Part shown: in pieces, positions 36,119 through 43,232 of the stretch
Layout of the letters: the number at the start of each line of letters is the position of its first letter
How positions within the stretch are numbered: the first letter of the stretch is position 1
Virus record (IMG/VR): IMGVR_UViG_3300046008_000864
Span: 1-44,076 of that record
Strand: one strand, 5' to 3'
Source of the DNA: a virus
Length of the DNA: 44,076 bases
Translations under genes and position numbers: made by a program
Notes under the pieces: model-generated
Database searches by the model: none
What the model saw: the letters and a program-made list of their open reading frames with translations, nothing else
What the model was told of the DNA's origin: nothing

Positions 36119-38175
36119 ACGTAACATCTCTTGGCAGTAGTACCAGTCAAATTACACTCAGTGGCATAGGTAGCACCTTTGCAGATTTAATCAGCGCAAT
36201 CGACAATGCCATTTTAGGCAGTAATCCCGTGCGAGAAACAGGCTGGACTCTCTACGATACTGTAAATCCAGCTAATACCCAAGTCACGAAGGTGTATCGC
36301 TCACCCAATATCGACGGCTTAACTTACAAGTATTTAATTTTGCGTATTCATAAGCTGGTGCAAGAAATCAATGTTTCGACCTGCGAGTCATGGAATCTCA
36401 CAACAAAAACGCCTGTCAATGAAGCCTTCACTTATTACAGTTGTGCGCCGATTCATTTTAATTTGAGCGCATGTGATTTGCTAATTGTGACGCATAAACG
36501 TTTTTGCGTGGTGCATAGTTACATTTTGAGTGAACCCGATTTATGGGCAGGCGTGTTTGAAATGGAGCGTGAAGATGTGAATGACACGGCTGCAAATAAC
36601 TTTCCTTGCTGGGGTGTGATGAATAGCGTGTTATTTACCCTAGGTGCAGCAACCATAGGTGGAATAGGAAGACCTCTTGGTGGTACTGATTTTCCGCTAA
36701 TTTGTATGCCAAGAACCCGCTCAGGCGAAACAGGGGTGAATGCTGCGAAAAACTTTGCTGCCGATTACGGCATCGTGTCCTATCCAAACTGGTTGCACAA
36801 CACAGGAAGCGCGTTTACGCAGTATTTGGGTAATGGTGGCAATAAATTTAGTGCTAATGCGTGGGACATCACGAGCAAAATGGCATTCCCAATTAAACCA
36901 CTATTCAATTATGCAGGGAACTATGTTGCTAATTATGGCACGGTATGCGGCTTAAAATTTATTTCGCCAGTCGGCAACAATATGAGCAGCATCAAGGTGA
37001 GCGCAAATGAAAACGGCAATTATGGTGCAGGTGCAACAGACAAAGACCATTGGGTTTTGAATACTCACCACAAACCTATAGCAGCTTACGATTTATCCTC
37101 TATTACTAATTTAGTTACCAACACTTACATTCTTCCCAGCGGCGCTAGACCAACGGATATGATTTCAACTGGTGGGTTTTACTATTTCATTACATCGTTT
37201 GGTGTATCAAAATGGAACGCCATTACGAATGTCGAAACTGTTTTGGTATCAGACACTACGCTAGTTGATATTGTTTATGACGGCGAGTTTTATGTCTATG
37301 TTGGTTCTACCGCAAACACGAATACAGTGCGCCGCATTGACATTAGAACAGATGCGATTTCAGCAGTTGATATTTCAGGCGGTGCGGCTGCGTTAGCCGT
37401 CACTGATACTTTTGTCGTCGTATCAAACCCTCCCGTAGCTCTAAACCCAAATGTACGAAAAATCCCCGTTAATAACTTTAGCACCGCAAACGTTTCGGCG
37501 GCTATCCCGATTGTGACTGGAGATGCAACTAATACCTGCGTCATTTCTGATATGGTGGTTGATAAAAATGGCACTGTGTTCGGTTTTTGTCGCTATACAC
37601 TTGGCGCAGCGGCAAGAATTGCTATGTTTTATCCAGACACAAACGCGGTAGGTATTATCGTATTGAGTGTCGCGTTACTCGGCATATACGGTGGTTTGTT
37701 ATTACTTGATGAAAATACTCTACTGGTGCAGTATGGTACAACCACAGGAACAGCAGCAACCCAGCAAGTAAGAGTAAATGGATTATCTAGTTTAACTTTA
37801 CAATCCCCAGTTAGTCCAACACCAACTGCTACAGCAGTTGTAGCAGGGGGGGCGGCAGTTGTTACTACCCTCTCACAGCCCATCACGTTGACAAAAATAC
37901 AAGGTGTGATTCACGCATTACACCGCACAGGTGCTGCTGGTGGCGGGTTGCAAACGCTCTCACTAGGTGGAAATAGTGCTGGAGATTTGGCTACAGCTTT
38001 TAGTGCAACTGGGGCCAGTACCGTGCTTGTACCTTCAACCACCAATCAATTTATTGCTTATGATGGCTCACGAGTAATTGCCCCTACTGCTAACGGCTTC
38101 AAAGTGTATGGAAATCTGAATAGTCAGTTTGTGGCTTCTAATGTGACGCTCGCGCAAGCTGTGATACCAGCGTGA
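36109..38175 (+). CDS. Putative receptor-binding tail protein with propeller-like middle
   Basis: The 688-residue product starts within the upstream gene. The N-terminal 260 residues form a conserved phage structural domain type (ETGWTLYDTVNP, VYRSPNIDGLTYKYLILRIH, ESWNLTTKTPVNEAF) with several cysteines. Residues 325-560 hold repeated short blades such as PTDMISTGGFYYFITSFGVS, VDIVYDGEFYVYVGST and IAMFYPDTNAVGIIVLSV, suggesting a beta-propeller. The end resembles a further blade or tip. This would fit host surface binding at the tail end. No catalytic triad or depolymerase signature was identified. The stop overlaps the next GTG start. Confidence 0.6.
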   Translation: MAINVTSLGSSTSQITLSGIGSTFADLISAIDNAILGSNPVRETGWTLYDTVNPANTQVTKVYRSPNIDGLTYKYLILRIHKLVQEINVSTCESWNLTTKTPVNEAFTYYSCAPIHFNLSACDLLIVTHKRFCVVHSYILSEPDLWAGVFEMEREDVNDTAANNFPCWGVMNSVLFTLGAATIGGIGRPLGGTDFPLICMPRTRSGETGVNAAKNFAADYGIVSYPNWLHNTGSAFTQYLGNGGNKFSANAWDITSKMAFPIKPLFNYAGNYVANYGTVCGLKFISPVGNNMSSIKVSANENGNYGAGATDKDHWVLNTHHKPIAAYDLSSITNLVTNTYILPSGARPTDMISTGGFYYFITSFGVSKWNAITNVETVLVSDTTLVDIVYDGEFYVYVGSTANTNTVRRIDIRTDAISAVDISGGAAALAVTDTFVVVSNPPVALNPNVRKIPVNNFSTANVSAAIPIVTGDATNTCVISDMVVDKNGTVFGFCRYTLGAAARIAMFYPDTNAVGIIVLSVALLGIYGGLLLLDENTLLVQYGTTTGTAATQQVRVNGLSSLTLQSPVSPTPTATAVVAGGAAVVTTLSQPITLTKIQGVIHALHRTGAAGGGLQTLSLGGNSAGDLATAFSATGASTVLVPSTTNQFIAYDGSRVIAPTANGFKVYGNLNSQFVASNVTLAQAVIPA

Positions 38176-38528
38176 TAAACATAACAACGCTTTTTACCAA
38201 AACCTCGCCTATTCGCACAATTAAAGTGCCTGGCAGTAAGAGATTGAGCGCGTTACTCGGCAAAGCAAAAGTTGGGGGTATCAATTCGGCAACGTTGGTG
38301 TCGTTTAAAGCGGAAAATAATTTTTCGGTCGCAATTAGTGGATTTAAAAAAGCCACCAGTTTGCAAACTGCAAAAGTGACCTCGATTAAAAACACAAAAG
38401 CTATCACGCAAAAAATAAAAACGCTTGGCATCAGCGGGGCAAAACTGGCAACATTTAAAACGCGATTAGCATTTGCTACGACAAATGCTCAAGCTGCTGT
38501 AAGAACTATTGTTGAATTTTGGAGTTAA
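38172..38528 (+). CDS. Small basic tail-cluster protein, 118 aa
   Basis: GTG at 38172 forms a four-base overlap (GTGA) with the previous stop. The product is rich in Lys, Thr, Ser and Ala with very few acidic residues, and repeats a short K-x-A-[TS]-L-x-x-[FA]-K type pattern (INSATLVSFK, KKATSLQTAK, SGAKLATFKT). It is predicted as amphipathic strands with no membrane segment. The family is not recognised. The last place in the fibre cluster suggests a fibre assembly factor or small structural protein. The start codon is inferred from coupling; no ATG is available near it. Confidence 0.5.
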   Translation: MINITTLFTKTSPIRTIKVPGSKRLSALLGKAKVGGINSATLVSFKAENNFSVAISGFKKATSLQTAKVTSIKNTKAITQKIKTLGISGAKLATFKTRLAFATTNAQAAVRTIVEFWS

Positions 38529-38532
38529 AAAC

Positions 38533-38730
38533 ATGAATTATTTTGAAGTAAAGAACTTGTTACCGAATGCAGAGTTTATTTACGTTGATGTAACGGATAA
38601 AGAGTTGGCAGAAATTGATGTGCCGTTTTATCAAAGTGAACTTGAAGGTAAAGTCATTCTAGGCACCACAACGCCTATTCAAGAGCTTTCAAAGAAAGAA
38701 CTTAAAGCAGGTAGTGTGAGTTTTGGCTAG
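38533..38730 (+). CDS. Small hypothetical protein closing the tail cluster, 65 aa
   Basis: ATG at 38533 follows GGAG (38521-38524) and lies just after the previous stop, giving 65 residues. A TTG start at 38509 would add eight residues but has no ribosome binding site. The product begins MNYFEVKNLLPNAEFIYVDV and is acidic with helix and strand segments. Unknown function. It is followed 32 bp later by a bidirectional terminator, so it is the last gene of the late block. Confidence 0.6.
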   Translation: MNYFEVKNLLPNAEFIYVDVTDKELAEIDVPFYQSELEGKVILGTTTPIQELSKKELKAGSVSFG

Positions 38731-38762
38731 TAGAAATTCACACTGATCTTCAGTTTTAAACA

Positions 38763-38784
38763 AAAGCCCCTACTAAGGGGCTTT
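38763..38784. terminator. Bidirectional terminator between convergent genes
   Basis: An 8-bp perfect stem, AAAGCCCC (38763-38770) with GGGGCTTT (38777-38784), has a TACTAA loop. On the plus strand it runs into TTTCTTT, and on the minus strand into TTTTGTTT. It stops the late + transcript and the minus parAB-type transcript. Confidence 0.9.
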
Positions 38785-38786
38785 CT

Positions 38787-39386
38787 TTAATCCTCGCTAG
38801 TCTGCTTCACGCTTTGCAAACAATTTTCAAGTATCTCGATTGCTTCAGCTTTTTCAAACTGATGCACAATGTTAATGACTTTCTTTTCAGCCTGATTCTT
38901 GTTTATAGATTTCTGTGTTGTTTTCAACTCAGGAATACCTTTTGTTTTTAGAATGATTTGCTTAACTTCTTCGACTGGTAAGTCTTGACCTTGTACGATT
39001 GAATAAACTACTTCTGCAATATCTTCATTGGCTGGTGAAGCGATTAGATACCCTGCTGTCAATGAAATCCCTGTTGCATCCCTATCTTTGAAGAATTTAG
39101 CATAGTGCATAAGTCTGCTACGATTCATTCTGCTGTCACATAATGTTACAGTAGCCTCAACCCATTGCCCAAATTCCTTGTCAGATGCAAAGCGATTTCT
39201 TGCTTCTAACAAGATCAACCCTTTCATCATATGCGATTGTATGTCAACTTGGGAATACCGATCAGCCAACTCTTCCAAGGATAAGTCAGCCAACGTAGTC
39301 TTTTGTGATGACTGCACAAAATCAACTGCACCTGATGCAAGTTTAGCGTCTTTAAACACCTGTGGTTCTCTGGCTCTTAAAACCAT
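38787..39386 (-). CDS. DUF3102-like ParA partner (ParB-type role)
   Basis: The 199-residue product is encoded right after ParA, overlapping it by ten bases with AAGGAG inside the parA end, so the two are co-translated. Key residues are SLEELADRY (36-44), MKGLILLEAR (54-63) and DKEFGQW (69-75), matching the protein encoded at 1156-1869 without gaps over this stretch. The L-x-AR...EFGxW pattern fits DUF3102. It lacks the classic ParB/Srx (GExR) box and any obvious ParB helix-turn-helix signature. In a type I system the partner would bind the centromere and stimulate ParA. That role is inferred from place, size and overlap. The gene ends three bases before the terminator stem. Confidence 0.75.
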   Translation of the reverse strand: MVLRAREPQVFKDAKLASGAVDFVQSSQKTTLADLSLEELADRYSQVDIQSHMMKGLILLEARNRFASDKEFGQWVEATVTLCDSRMNRSRLMHYAKFFKDRDATGISLTAGYLIASPANEDIAEVVYSIVQGQDLPVEEVKQIILKTKGIPELKTTQKSINKNQAEKKVINIVHQFEKAEAIEILENCLQSVKQTSED

Positions 39387-40000
39387 GTAAATATCTCCTT
39401 ACAAACGTTTGTCATTTCTAATGTTGCTTTCGGATCTTTCATTTCAATCACACCCAAACCATAACCTAGAGCGTCCCTGTAGGACCTACGTTCATAAATT
39501 ATTGATTCTAAAGGAGTTAATGAGTCTTCATAAGCTAATAAGGCTTCTCTTGCTTCTTTTGTTTCTGTTGATGAACTTGGCGATTGAGTAAGCACACAAT
39601 ATGACTTTAGCTTCTTGTTGTAGACCCTAGAAGTAGCAATCAATGAAATTACTTTCGGGAGTGTGTCTAAATCGGCTTGTGAGGGGCGAACTGGTGAAAT
39701 GAATATGTCTGCCACCATCAGCCCAGAACGAAGCTCTACGGAGTCCCTACCAGGACAATCTACAACAACGTATTCAAACTTGCTGTTAAGTGTTTCTAAA
39801 GCTGACTGAATATCTTCGTGTTTAGAGACGCATTCAACACCTGATTCTTTTCTGTCTTGAGACCAAGTGGAGCTTGTACCTTGACGATCAGCATCAACAA
39901 GAATGACTTCCTTGCCTGCTTTTGCCAAAAAGACAGAAATGTTAGTTGCCATAGTTGATTTACCGACTCCACCTTTTTCACTACCGACGATTATTATCAT
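39377..40000 (-). CDS. parA: ParA-type partition ATPase
   Basis: A 207-residue ParA/MinD-type ATPase. The deviant Walker A is VGSEKGGVGKSTMATN, with the signature lysine K9 and the P-loop lysine K14. Walker A' is VDADRQG (D38), and Walker B-like VVVDCPG lies at about residue 77-83. The short N-terminus without helix-turn-helix is the type Ib form, in which the partner, not ParA, carries DNA binding. It moves plasmid copies or regulates its own operon through the partner. ATG at 40000 has GGAG eight bases upstream and a candidate promoter (TTGCAT/TAGCGT). It diverges from the rep gene, with the iteron origin between them. Strong evidence for low-copy plasmid maintenance. Confidence 0.95.
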   Translation of the reverse strand: MIIIVGSEKGGVGKSTMATNISVFLAKAGKEVILVDADRQGTSSTWSQDRKESGVECVSKHEDIQSALETLNSKFEYVVVDCPGRDSVELRSGLMVADIFISPVRPSQADLDTLPKVISLIATSRVYNKKLKSYCVLTQSPSSSTETKEAREALLAYEDSLTPLESIIYERRSYRDALGYGLGVIEMKDPKATLEMTNVCKEIFTWF

Positions 40001-40028
40001 TGCTTAGACTCCAAATTAACTTTCGATT

Positions 40029-40057
40029 ACGCTATCACATGAAATTGGGTTATGCAA
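40029..40057 (-). promoter_or_regulatory. Candidate promoter for parA
   Basis: On the minus strand, TTGCAT (plus 40052-40057) and TAGCGT (plus 40029-40034) are 17 bp apart, just upstream of the parA start. The pair resembles the TTGACA/TAGGCT pair ahead of the paralogue gene at 1156. The strength is uncertain. Confidence 0.35.
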
Positions 40058-40080
40058 AAGTTTATTTTTCCGCAACCAAT

Positions 40081-40262
40081 ACCTAACCAAAATCTCTTTT
40101 TTTATTTTTATTATTTTTTCTTTTAGCGACACCTACTTTGTAGGAATAACAAGGGTTGTGGAGGTTTTACTCCCTACAAAATAGGGACTGAATTACTACC
40201 AAATAGGGACGAACTACCTACCGATTAGGGACTGAAACACTACAAATTAGGGACTATCCCCT
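40081..40262. other. Iteron-type replication origin region
   Basis: From 40090 to 40125 the sequence is nearly all A and T (long T runs), a likely melting region. CCTAC-TTT-GTAGG is a small palindrome at 40132-40144. Then four iterons follow to 40261, next to the Rep_3-type initiator. This is the standard layout for Rep_3 plasmid origins. No good DnaA box was identified by eye. Together with the parA side it fills the 292-bp gap between the divergent genes. Confidence 0.8.
40174..40261 (+). repeat. Four 22-bp iterons
   Basis: Units start at 40174, 40196, 40218 and 40240, an exact 22-bp period (two helical turns), with consensus CTACMRAWTAGGGACTGAA and an invariant TAGGGAC core (40182-40188, 40204-40210, 40226-40232, 40248-40254). 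They are expected to bind the Rep protein encoded at 40293. Confidence 0.95.
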
Positions 40263-40290
40263 ACAATAATAATTTTGTCTGTAGGGGATA
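40255..40290 (+). promoter_or_regulatory. 11-bp inverted repeat, candidate rep operator
   Basis: TATCCCCTACA (40255-40265) and TGTAGGGGATA (40280-40290) are perfect reverse complements with a 14-base AT-rich spacer containing AATAAT-like -10 sequence. The left arm overlaps the last iteron and shares its CTACA, and the right arm ends two bases before the rep ATG. This is the classic arrangement for Rep dimer autorepression. Confidence 0.8.
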
Positions 40291-40292
40291 AA

Positions 40293-41105
40293 ATGCCGCA
40301 CATACCGCCCATAGAAAAGCTCGTGGTAGTTAAACACAATGACTTGATCGATGCTGCCCAACAACTTTCCGTGCTTGAAAGCAGGATTATTTTGACTTGT
40401 ATCTCCCGCGTCAACTCAAAAGAAGTGTTGGACCCAAGCATTAAATTTGTCCTGTCTGTTGAGGACATCAAAGACCTTGTTGGTGTGGGAGGGAGAAGTG
40501 CGTATGAGAACCTACGCGATGCGGTGAACAGGTTAGCTGAACGCTGGGTTGTTCTGTTAAAGCCATCCAAAAGAATTTCAGAAAGAAAAATACGCTGGGT
40601 TTCTGAAATTGCGTATATACCAACAGAGGGGGTTATTGAATTATTCTTCACACCAAGCATTTCAAACCTGCTAAGTGACATTACAAAAAACTTCACTCAG
40701 TACAAACTCGAGAATGTGCTTGGGTTCAAATGTATCTACAGCATAAGATTCTACGAGCTGTTCAAACGATGGGGAGGAACAGGAAAGGAGATTGACCTTG
40801 AAGATTTGCAAGAACTGTTAGAACTAGGTGATAAGTATGCTAGGTGGGATAACTTCAAGGCAAAGGTCCTAATCCCAGTGGTAAAGGACATCAATGAAAC
40901 ATCTGATGTGAAAGTGAGTTGGGATCAAGTACATCGTGGGAAGAGGGTGAGCGGTATAATCTTTGCTTATTCTTTACCGAAGAAAGTCACCACGCAAAAG
41001 AAAGCCCCAACAAGTAAACCTGCTGAGGCTAAAAGTGACTTGTCCCACAAAGAAGAACTAGTGAGACGATTCGGAGAGGACATTGTGAAGAAGTACAAAA
41101 TGTGA
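40293..41105 (+). CDS. Rep_3-family plasmid replication initiator
   Basis: The product (270 residues from ATG 40293) matches the Rep_3/RepB initiator family: VVKHNDLIDAAQQLSVLESR and IILTCISRVN near the start, the first winged-helix domain to about 120, then TKNFTQYKLENVLGFKCIYS and IRFYELFKRW (about 135-165), the signature of the second winged helix (Y-x-L...K-x-x-YSxRxYELL). The C-terminal tail is Lys/Ala-rich. ATG at 40293 follows AGGGG in the operator arm. TTG at 40275 is in frame but lies in the operator spacer and is not preferred. It binds the four iterons as monomer and represses its own promoter as dimer by family precedent. The gene faces away from parA and converges with nrdB. Confidence 0.95.
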   Translation: MPHIPPIEKLVVVKHNDLIDAAQQLSVLESRIILTCISRVNSKEVLDPSIKFVLSVEDIKDLVGVGGRSAYENLRDAVNRLAERWVVLLKPSKRISERKIRWVSEIAYIPTEGVIELFFTPSISNLLSDITKNFTQYKLENVLGFKCIYSIRFYELFKRWGGTGKEIDLEDLQELLELGDKYARWDNFKAKVLIPVVKDINETSDVKVSWDQVHRGKRVSGIIFAYSLPKKVTTQKKAPTSKPAEAKSDLSHKEELVRRFGEDIVKKYKM

Positions 41106-41196
41106 TTTGCTATTCACTTTGCTATTCACTTTTAGGGGCTAAAATCGCTCTAGCCCCCGTAGTTCCTACAATCTTGATTTTGATTTGCTATTCACT
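41103..41196 (+). repeat. 16-bp direct repeat pair and hairpin between rep and nrdB
   Basis: TGATTTGCTATTCACT occurs at 41103-41118 and again at 41181-41196. A further tandem copy of its core TTTGCTATTCAC lies at 41118-41129. The first copy contains the rep stop and the second the end of nrdB. Between them GGGGCTA (41135-41141) and TAGCCCC (41151-41157) form a 7-bp hairpin without a clear U tract, so termination is uncertain. Confidence 0.8.
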
Positions 41197-42211
41197 AATC
41201 CCACTGAAGACTACCTCCAGCAACATACGAGGAATTTTTTCCCTCAAAAAAGTTAGTCTCGCCATTATTGATATTACTAGCCTCATCAAACCATGAGACG
41301 GGGTTCTTGGTTCCATAAATGGGGTCTAAACCAATGCTTGTCAGACGTTTATCAGCAAGGTACTGGATAAATTCTGTCACGATAACATCTGTTAAACCCA
41401 TTACACCGCCTGAAATAATCCATTTCCCCCAAACTATCTCGTGTGCCGCCGCAAGCCTAATTATTTCTGAGCATTCAAATAGCAGCTGTTCATCGAACAA
41501 TTGTGGATTCTCTTCTTTCAGTGTTCGGAACATGTTAACAAACAGAGGTAAGTGCGTACCCTCCTCGTCACGCTGAATTAACTGTATCATCTTTGCGCTG
41601 TTTTTCATTAACCCCTGACGTTCCAATGTGTAGAAGGTTAAGAACCCATTGAAAAAATAAATACCTTCTAAAGCGATATTAGCAACAACTGCTTTGACAA
41701 AGTTTTTTGGGGAATAATCCTTCCCCAGTATTTCACTAGATTGGACAATGAATTCGTTCTTCTCAGCTAAAATTGGGTCATCGAGAAACTCCCAATATAC
41801 CTTGATAGGGTCAAAACCAATGCTTTCAATCATCTGTGCGTAGCTTAGGACATGTAACGCTTCTTCCCAAGATTGCCTTACTAAACAAAGAGTTACTTCA
41901 GGGCTCGTAACCCATTTGCCAATATTTGTCGTCAGATTGTTCAGTTGTATCCCGTCTAAATTACTTAAAAATGCTAAGGCTTTTCGGTAAGCATGTAGGT
42001 TTCCATCTGTAAGCATCCCTGTCGCATATTGCTTTGCATCTTCTGTTAAATCAACTTCACGCTGATCCCAAGAATTATTCTGCATTTGTTCTAGTATCTG
42101 CATTGCCCAAGTGTGCTTAACGGGGCGAATTTGCATGAGTTTATTAAATTCTGAAGTACCTTCAATAAGTCTTCTATTATTTACTGCTTCTGCTTTGTTT
42201 ATAACTTGCAC
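41195..42211 (-). CDS. nrdB: Ribonucleotide reductase class Ia, beta subunit
   Basis: The 338-residue product carries all diiron ligands and the radical tyrosine by alignment to E. coli R2: D86 (NLDGI), E117 and H120 (EEALH), Y124 (H-x3-Y), E182 (ALEGI), E217 and H220 (RDEEGTH). The end NFFEGKNSSYVAGGSLQWD is typical of one phage and bacterial NrdB type, with the Tyr near the C-terminus that joins the radical path. It makes dNTPs with NrdA, which is not in this window and may be further upstream. The start is GTG at 42211, preceded by AAGGGG, inside the end of the homing endonuclease gene. The length and N-terminus look complete, with no intron or fragment sign. Confidence 0.95.
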   Translation of the reverse strand: MQVINKAEAVNNRRLIEGTSEFNKLMQIRPVKHTWAMQILEQMQNNSWDQREVDLTEDAKQYATGMLTDGNLHAYRKALAFLSNLDGIQLNNLTTNIGKWVTSPEVTLCLVRQSWEEALHVLSYAQMIESIGFDPIKVYWEFLDDPILAEKNEFIVQSSEILGKDYSPKNFVKAVVANIALEGIYFFNGFLTFYTLERQGLMKNSAKMIQLIQRDEEGTHLPLFVNMFRTLKEENPQLFDEQLLFECSEIIRLAAAHEIVWGKWIISGGVMGLTDVIVTEFIQYLADKRLTSIGLDPIYGTKNPVSWFDEASNINNGETNFFEGKNSSYVAGGSLQWD

Positions 42212-42900
42212 AACTTTTCCCCTTTACGCTTGATGCTGGTTCTTTGATACGATGAGTTTGAGGGTACGTTTAATGCGGACTCTACGTCCCAACCATTCCG
42301 TATCCGTGAATGCACCCTGTAATACTTAGCATTTTTGCTCCCCCCACAAATTTCAGCTAGGGTCTGGTCCTTTCCTTCAAATAAGAATCTGAGATTGGTT
42401 CGCTTGTTATTGGACTGCTCGCTTCTGGAAGCCCACCTGCAATTTTCTTTGTAGTACCCTTGGTTGTTGTCTATTCTATCTAGTGTCATCCCAACACCTG
42501 CATCCCCCATATCTGCATAAAAATTATCAAAAGTTCTCCATGACTCGCAGACACTTATACCCCTACCCCCGTAGTTGCTGTACTCAGCATCATTTTTGCT
42601 GTTGCACCTTTGTAGCATACACTGCCAGGAGTTGTACACACTAGAGCCAAGTTTTCCATGCTTGAAAGATCGTTTATGTAATACCTCACGGCTTAGACAA
42701 CCACATGACTGAGTTCCATTTATGCGCCCCAAATTACACCCTAGAACGGATACCACGTTCCCACACTCACACCTACATGCCCAAGAATATCTTGGTGACT
42801 CACCTTTCCTCCCCTCACAGTGCAAAACGGTTAACCTAGAATAAACATTTCCTGTTATGTCCTTGAAGTTATGGTGCCTAGCTGGTTTATTTTCATTCAT
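42199..42900 (-). CDS. HNH-family homing endonuclease
   Basis: The 233-residue protein (ATG at 42900; GTG at 42903 possible) is the free-standing phage HNH type. It has YSRLTVL near the start, a zinc ribbon with CRCECGN (about 44-50) and QSCGCLS, and then HGKLGSSVYNSWQCMLQRC. The YGGRGISVCESWRTFDNFY segment is followed by TLDRIDNNQGYYKENCRWA, the HNH-like active-site region, and a C-terminal DNA-binding part (GWDVESALNVPS) follows. It overlaps the upstream hypothetical gene by eight bases and nrdB by 13 bases, so it is inserted exactly between two coupled genes. Its likely target is the intact nrd site in related phages. It is a selfish element with no direct role in virion assembly. Confidence 0.9.
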   Translation of the reverse strand: MNENKPARHHNFKDITGNVYSRLTVLHCEGRKGESPRYSWACRCECGNVVSVLGCNLGRINGTQSCGCLSREVLHKRSFKHGKLGSSVYNSWQCMLQRCNSKNDAEYSNYGGRGISVCESWRTFDNFYADMGDAGVGMTLDRIDNNQGYYKENCRWASRSEQSNNKRTNLRFLFEGKDQTLAEICGGSKNAKYYRVHSRIRNGWDVESALNVPSNSSYQRTSIKRKGEKLCKL

Positions 42901-43144
42901 CACTTTCCCTTTCTTCTTTTAATTTTAATAAAAAATCCAGTGTTGGTTGCCAACACGTTTGCATTGAACAACACACTTCTTTGTCTTCAGGTGGGCTATC
43001 CAATCGTAATGTCAAGTAGGATAAACCTTTAACTGAGTCCAATCGACTTACAGTGTTTTTAACTGAGAATCCCCATATTCTCTCTACAGGGATTCGGATA
43101 ACATCACCTTGATAATGAAACTTTAGTTCTTTAACTTTAATCAT
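42893..43144 (-). CDS. Hypothetical protein, 83 aa
   Basis: ATG at 43144 overlaps the upstream peptide gene by eight bases (ATGATTAA), and its end overlaps the homing endonuclease start. The product begins MIKVKELKFHYQGDVIRIPV, which reads as a beta strand pair, then has a helix-rich end (TLDFLLKLKEERESD) and two or three Cys (CCSMQTC). The Cys pair might bind metal, but no family was recognised. It is part of the minus-strand nucleotide-metabolism operon. Confidence 0.65.
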   Translation of the reverse strand: MIKVKELKFHYQGDVIRIPVERIWGFSVKNTVSRLDSVKGLSYLTLRLDSPPEDKEVCCSMQTCWQPTLDFLLKLKEERESDE

Positions 43145-43232
43145 AGGGTAAGTATGCCCAAATCATCAGTAAAGTTACTACTACGCTAACAGTTGCTGTT
43201 GCAATACCATAACTAGCAAAGTATGAAATCAT
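43137..43232 (-). CDS. 31-residue single-span membrane peptide
   Basis: ATG at 43232 overlaps the upstream stop (ATGA) and TAA lies at 43137-43139, overlapping the next start by eight bases. The peptide has a hydrophobic segment at about residues 9-27 (GIATATVSVVVTLLMIWAY) with a short N-terminus and a negatively charged end (PYD), consistent with a one-span inner-membrane peptide. GAGG lies upstream (about 43239-43242). The tight coupling on both sides supports translation. Function is unknown; an early membrane regulator is possible. Confidence 0.6.
   Translation of the reverse strand: MISYFASYGIATATVSVVVTLLMIWAYLPYD

Noticed and set aside
38509-38532. TTG start for the 65-residue gene
   Set aside because: There is no ribosome binding site before it, while ATG 38533 follows GGAG directly after the previous stop.
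40083-40130. DnaA boxes in the AT-rich origin segment
   Set aside because: No sequence close to TTATNCACA was found by eye; TTATGCAAA at 40050 has two mismatches to TTATCCACA.
40275-40292. TTG start for the rep gene
   Set aside because: It lies in the operator spacer with no good ribosome binding site; ATG at 40293 has AGGGG at proper spacing.
41102-41296. 64-residue plus-strand ORF after rep
   Set aside because: It covers the repeat and hairpin region and runs antisense into nrdB; the translation looks like low-complexity hydrophobic sequence with no ribosome binding site.
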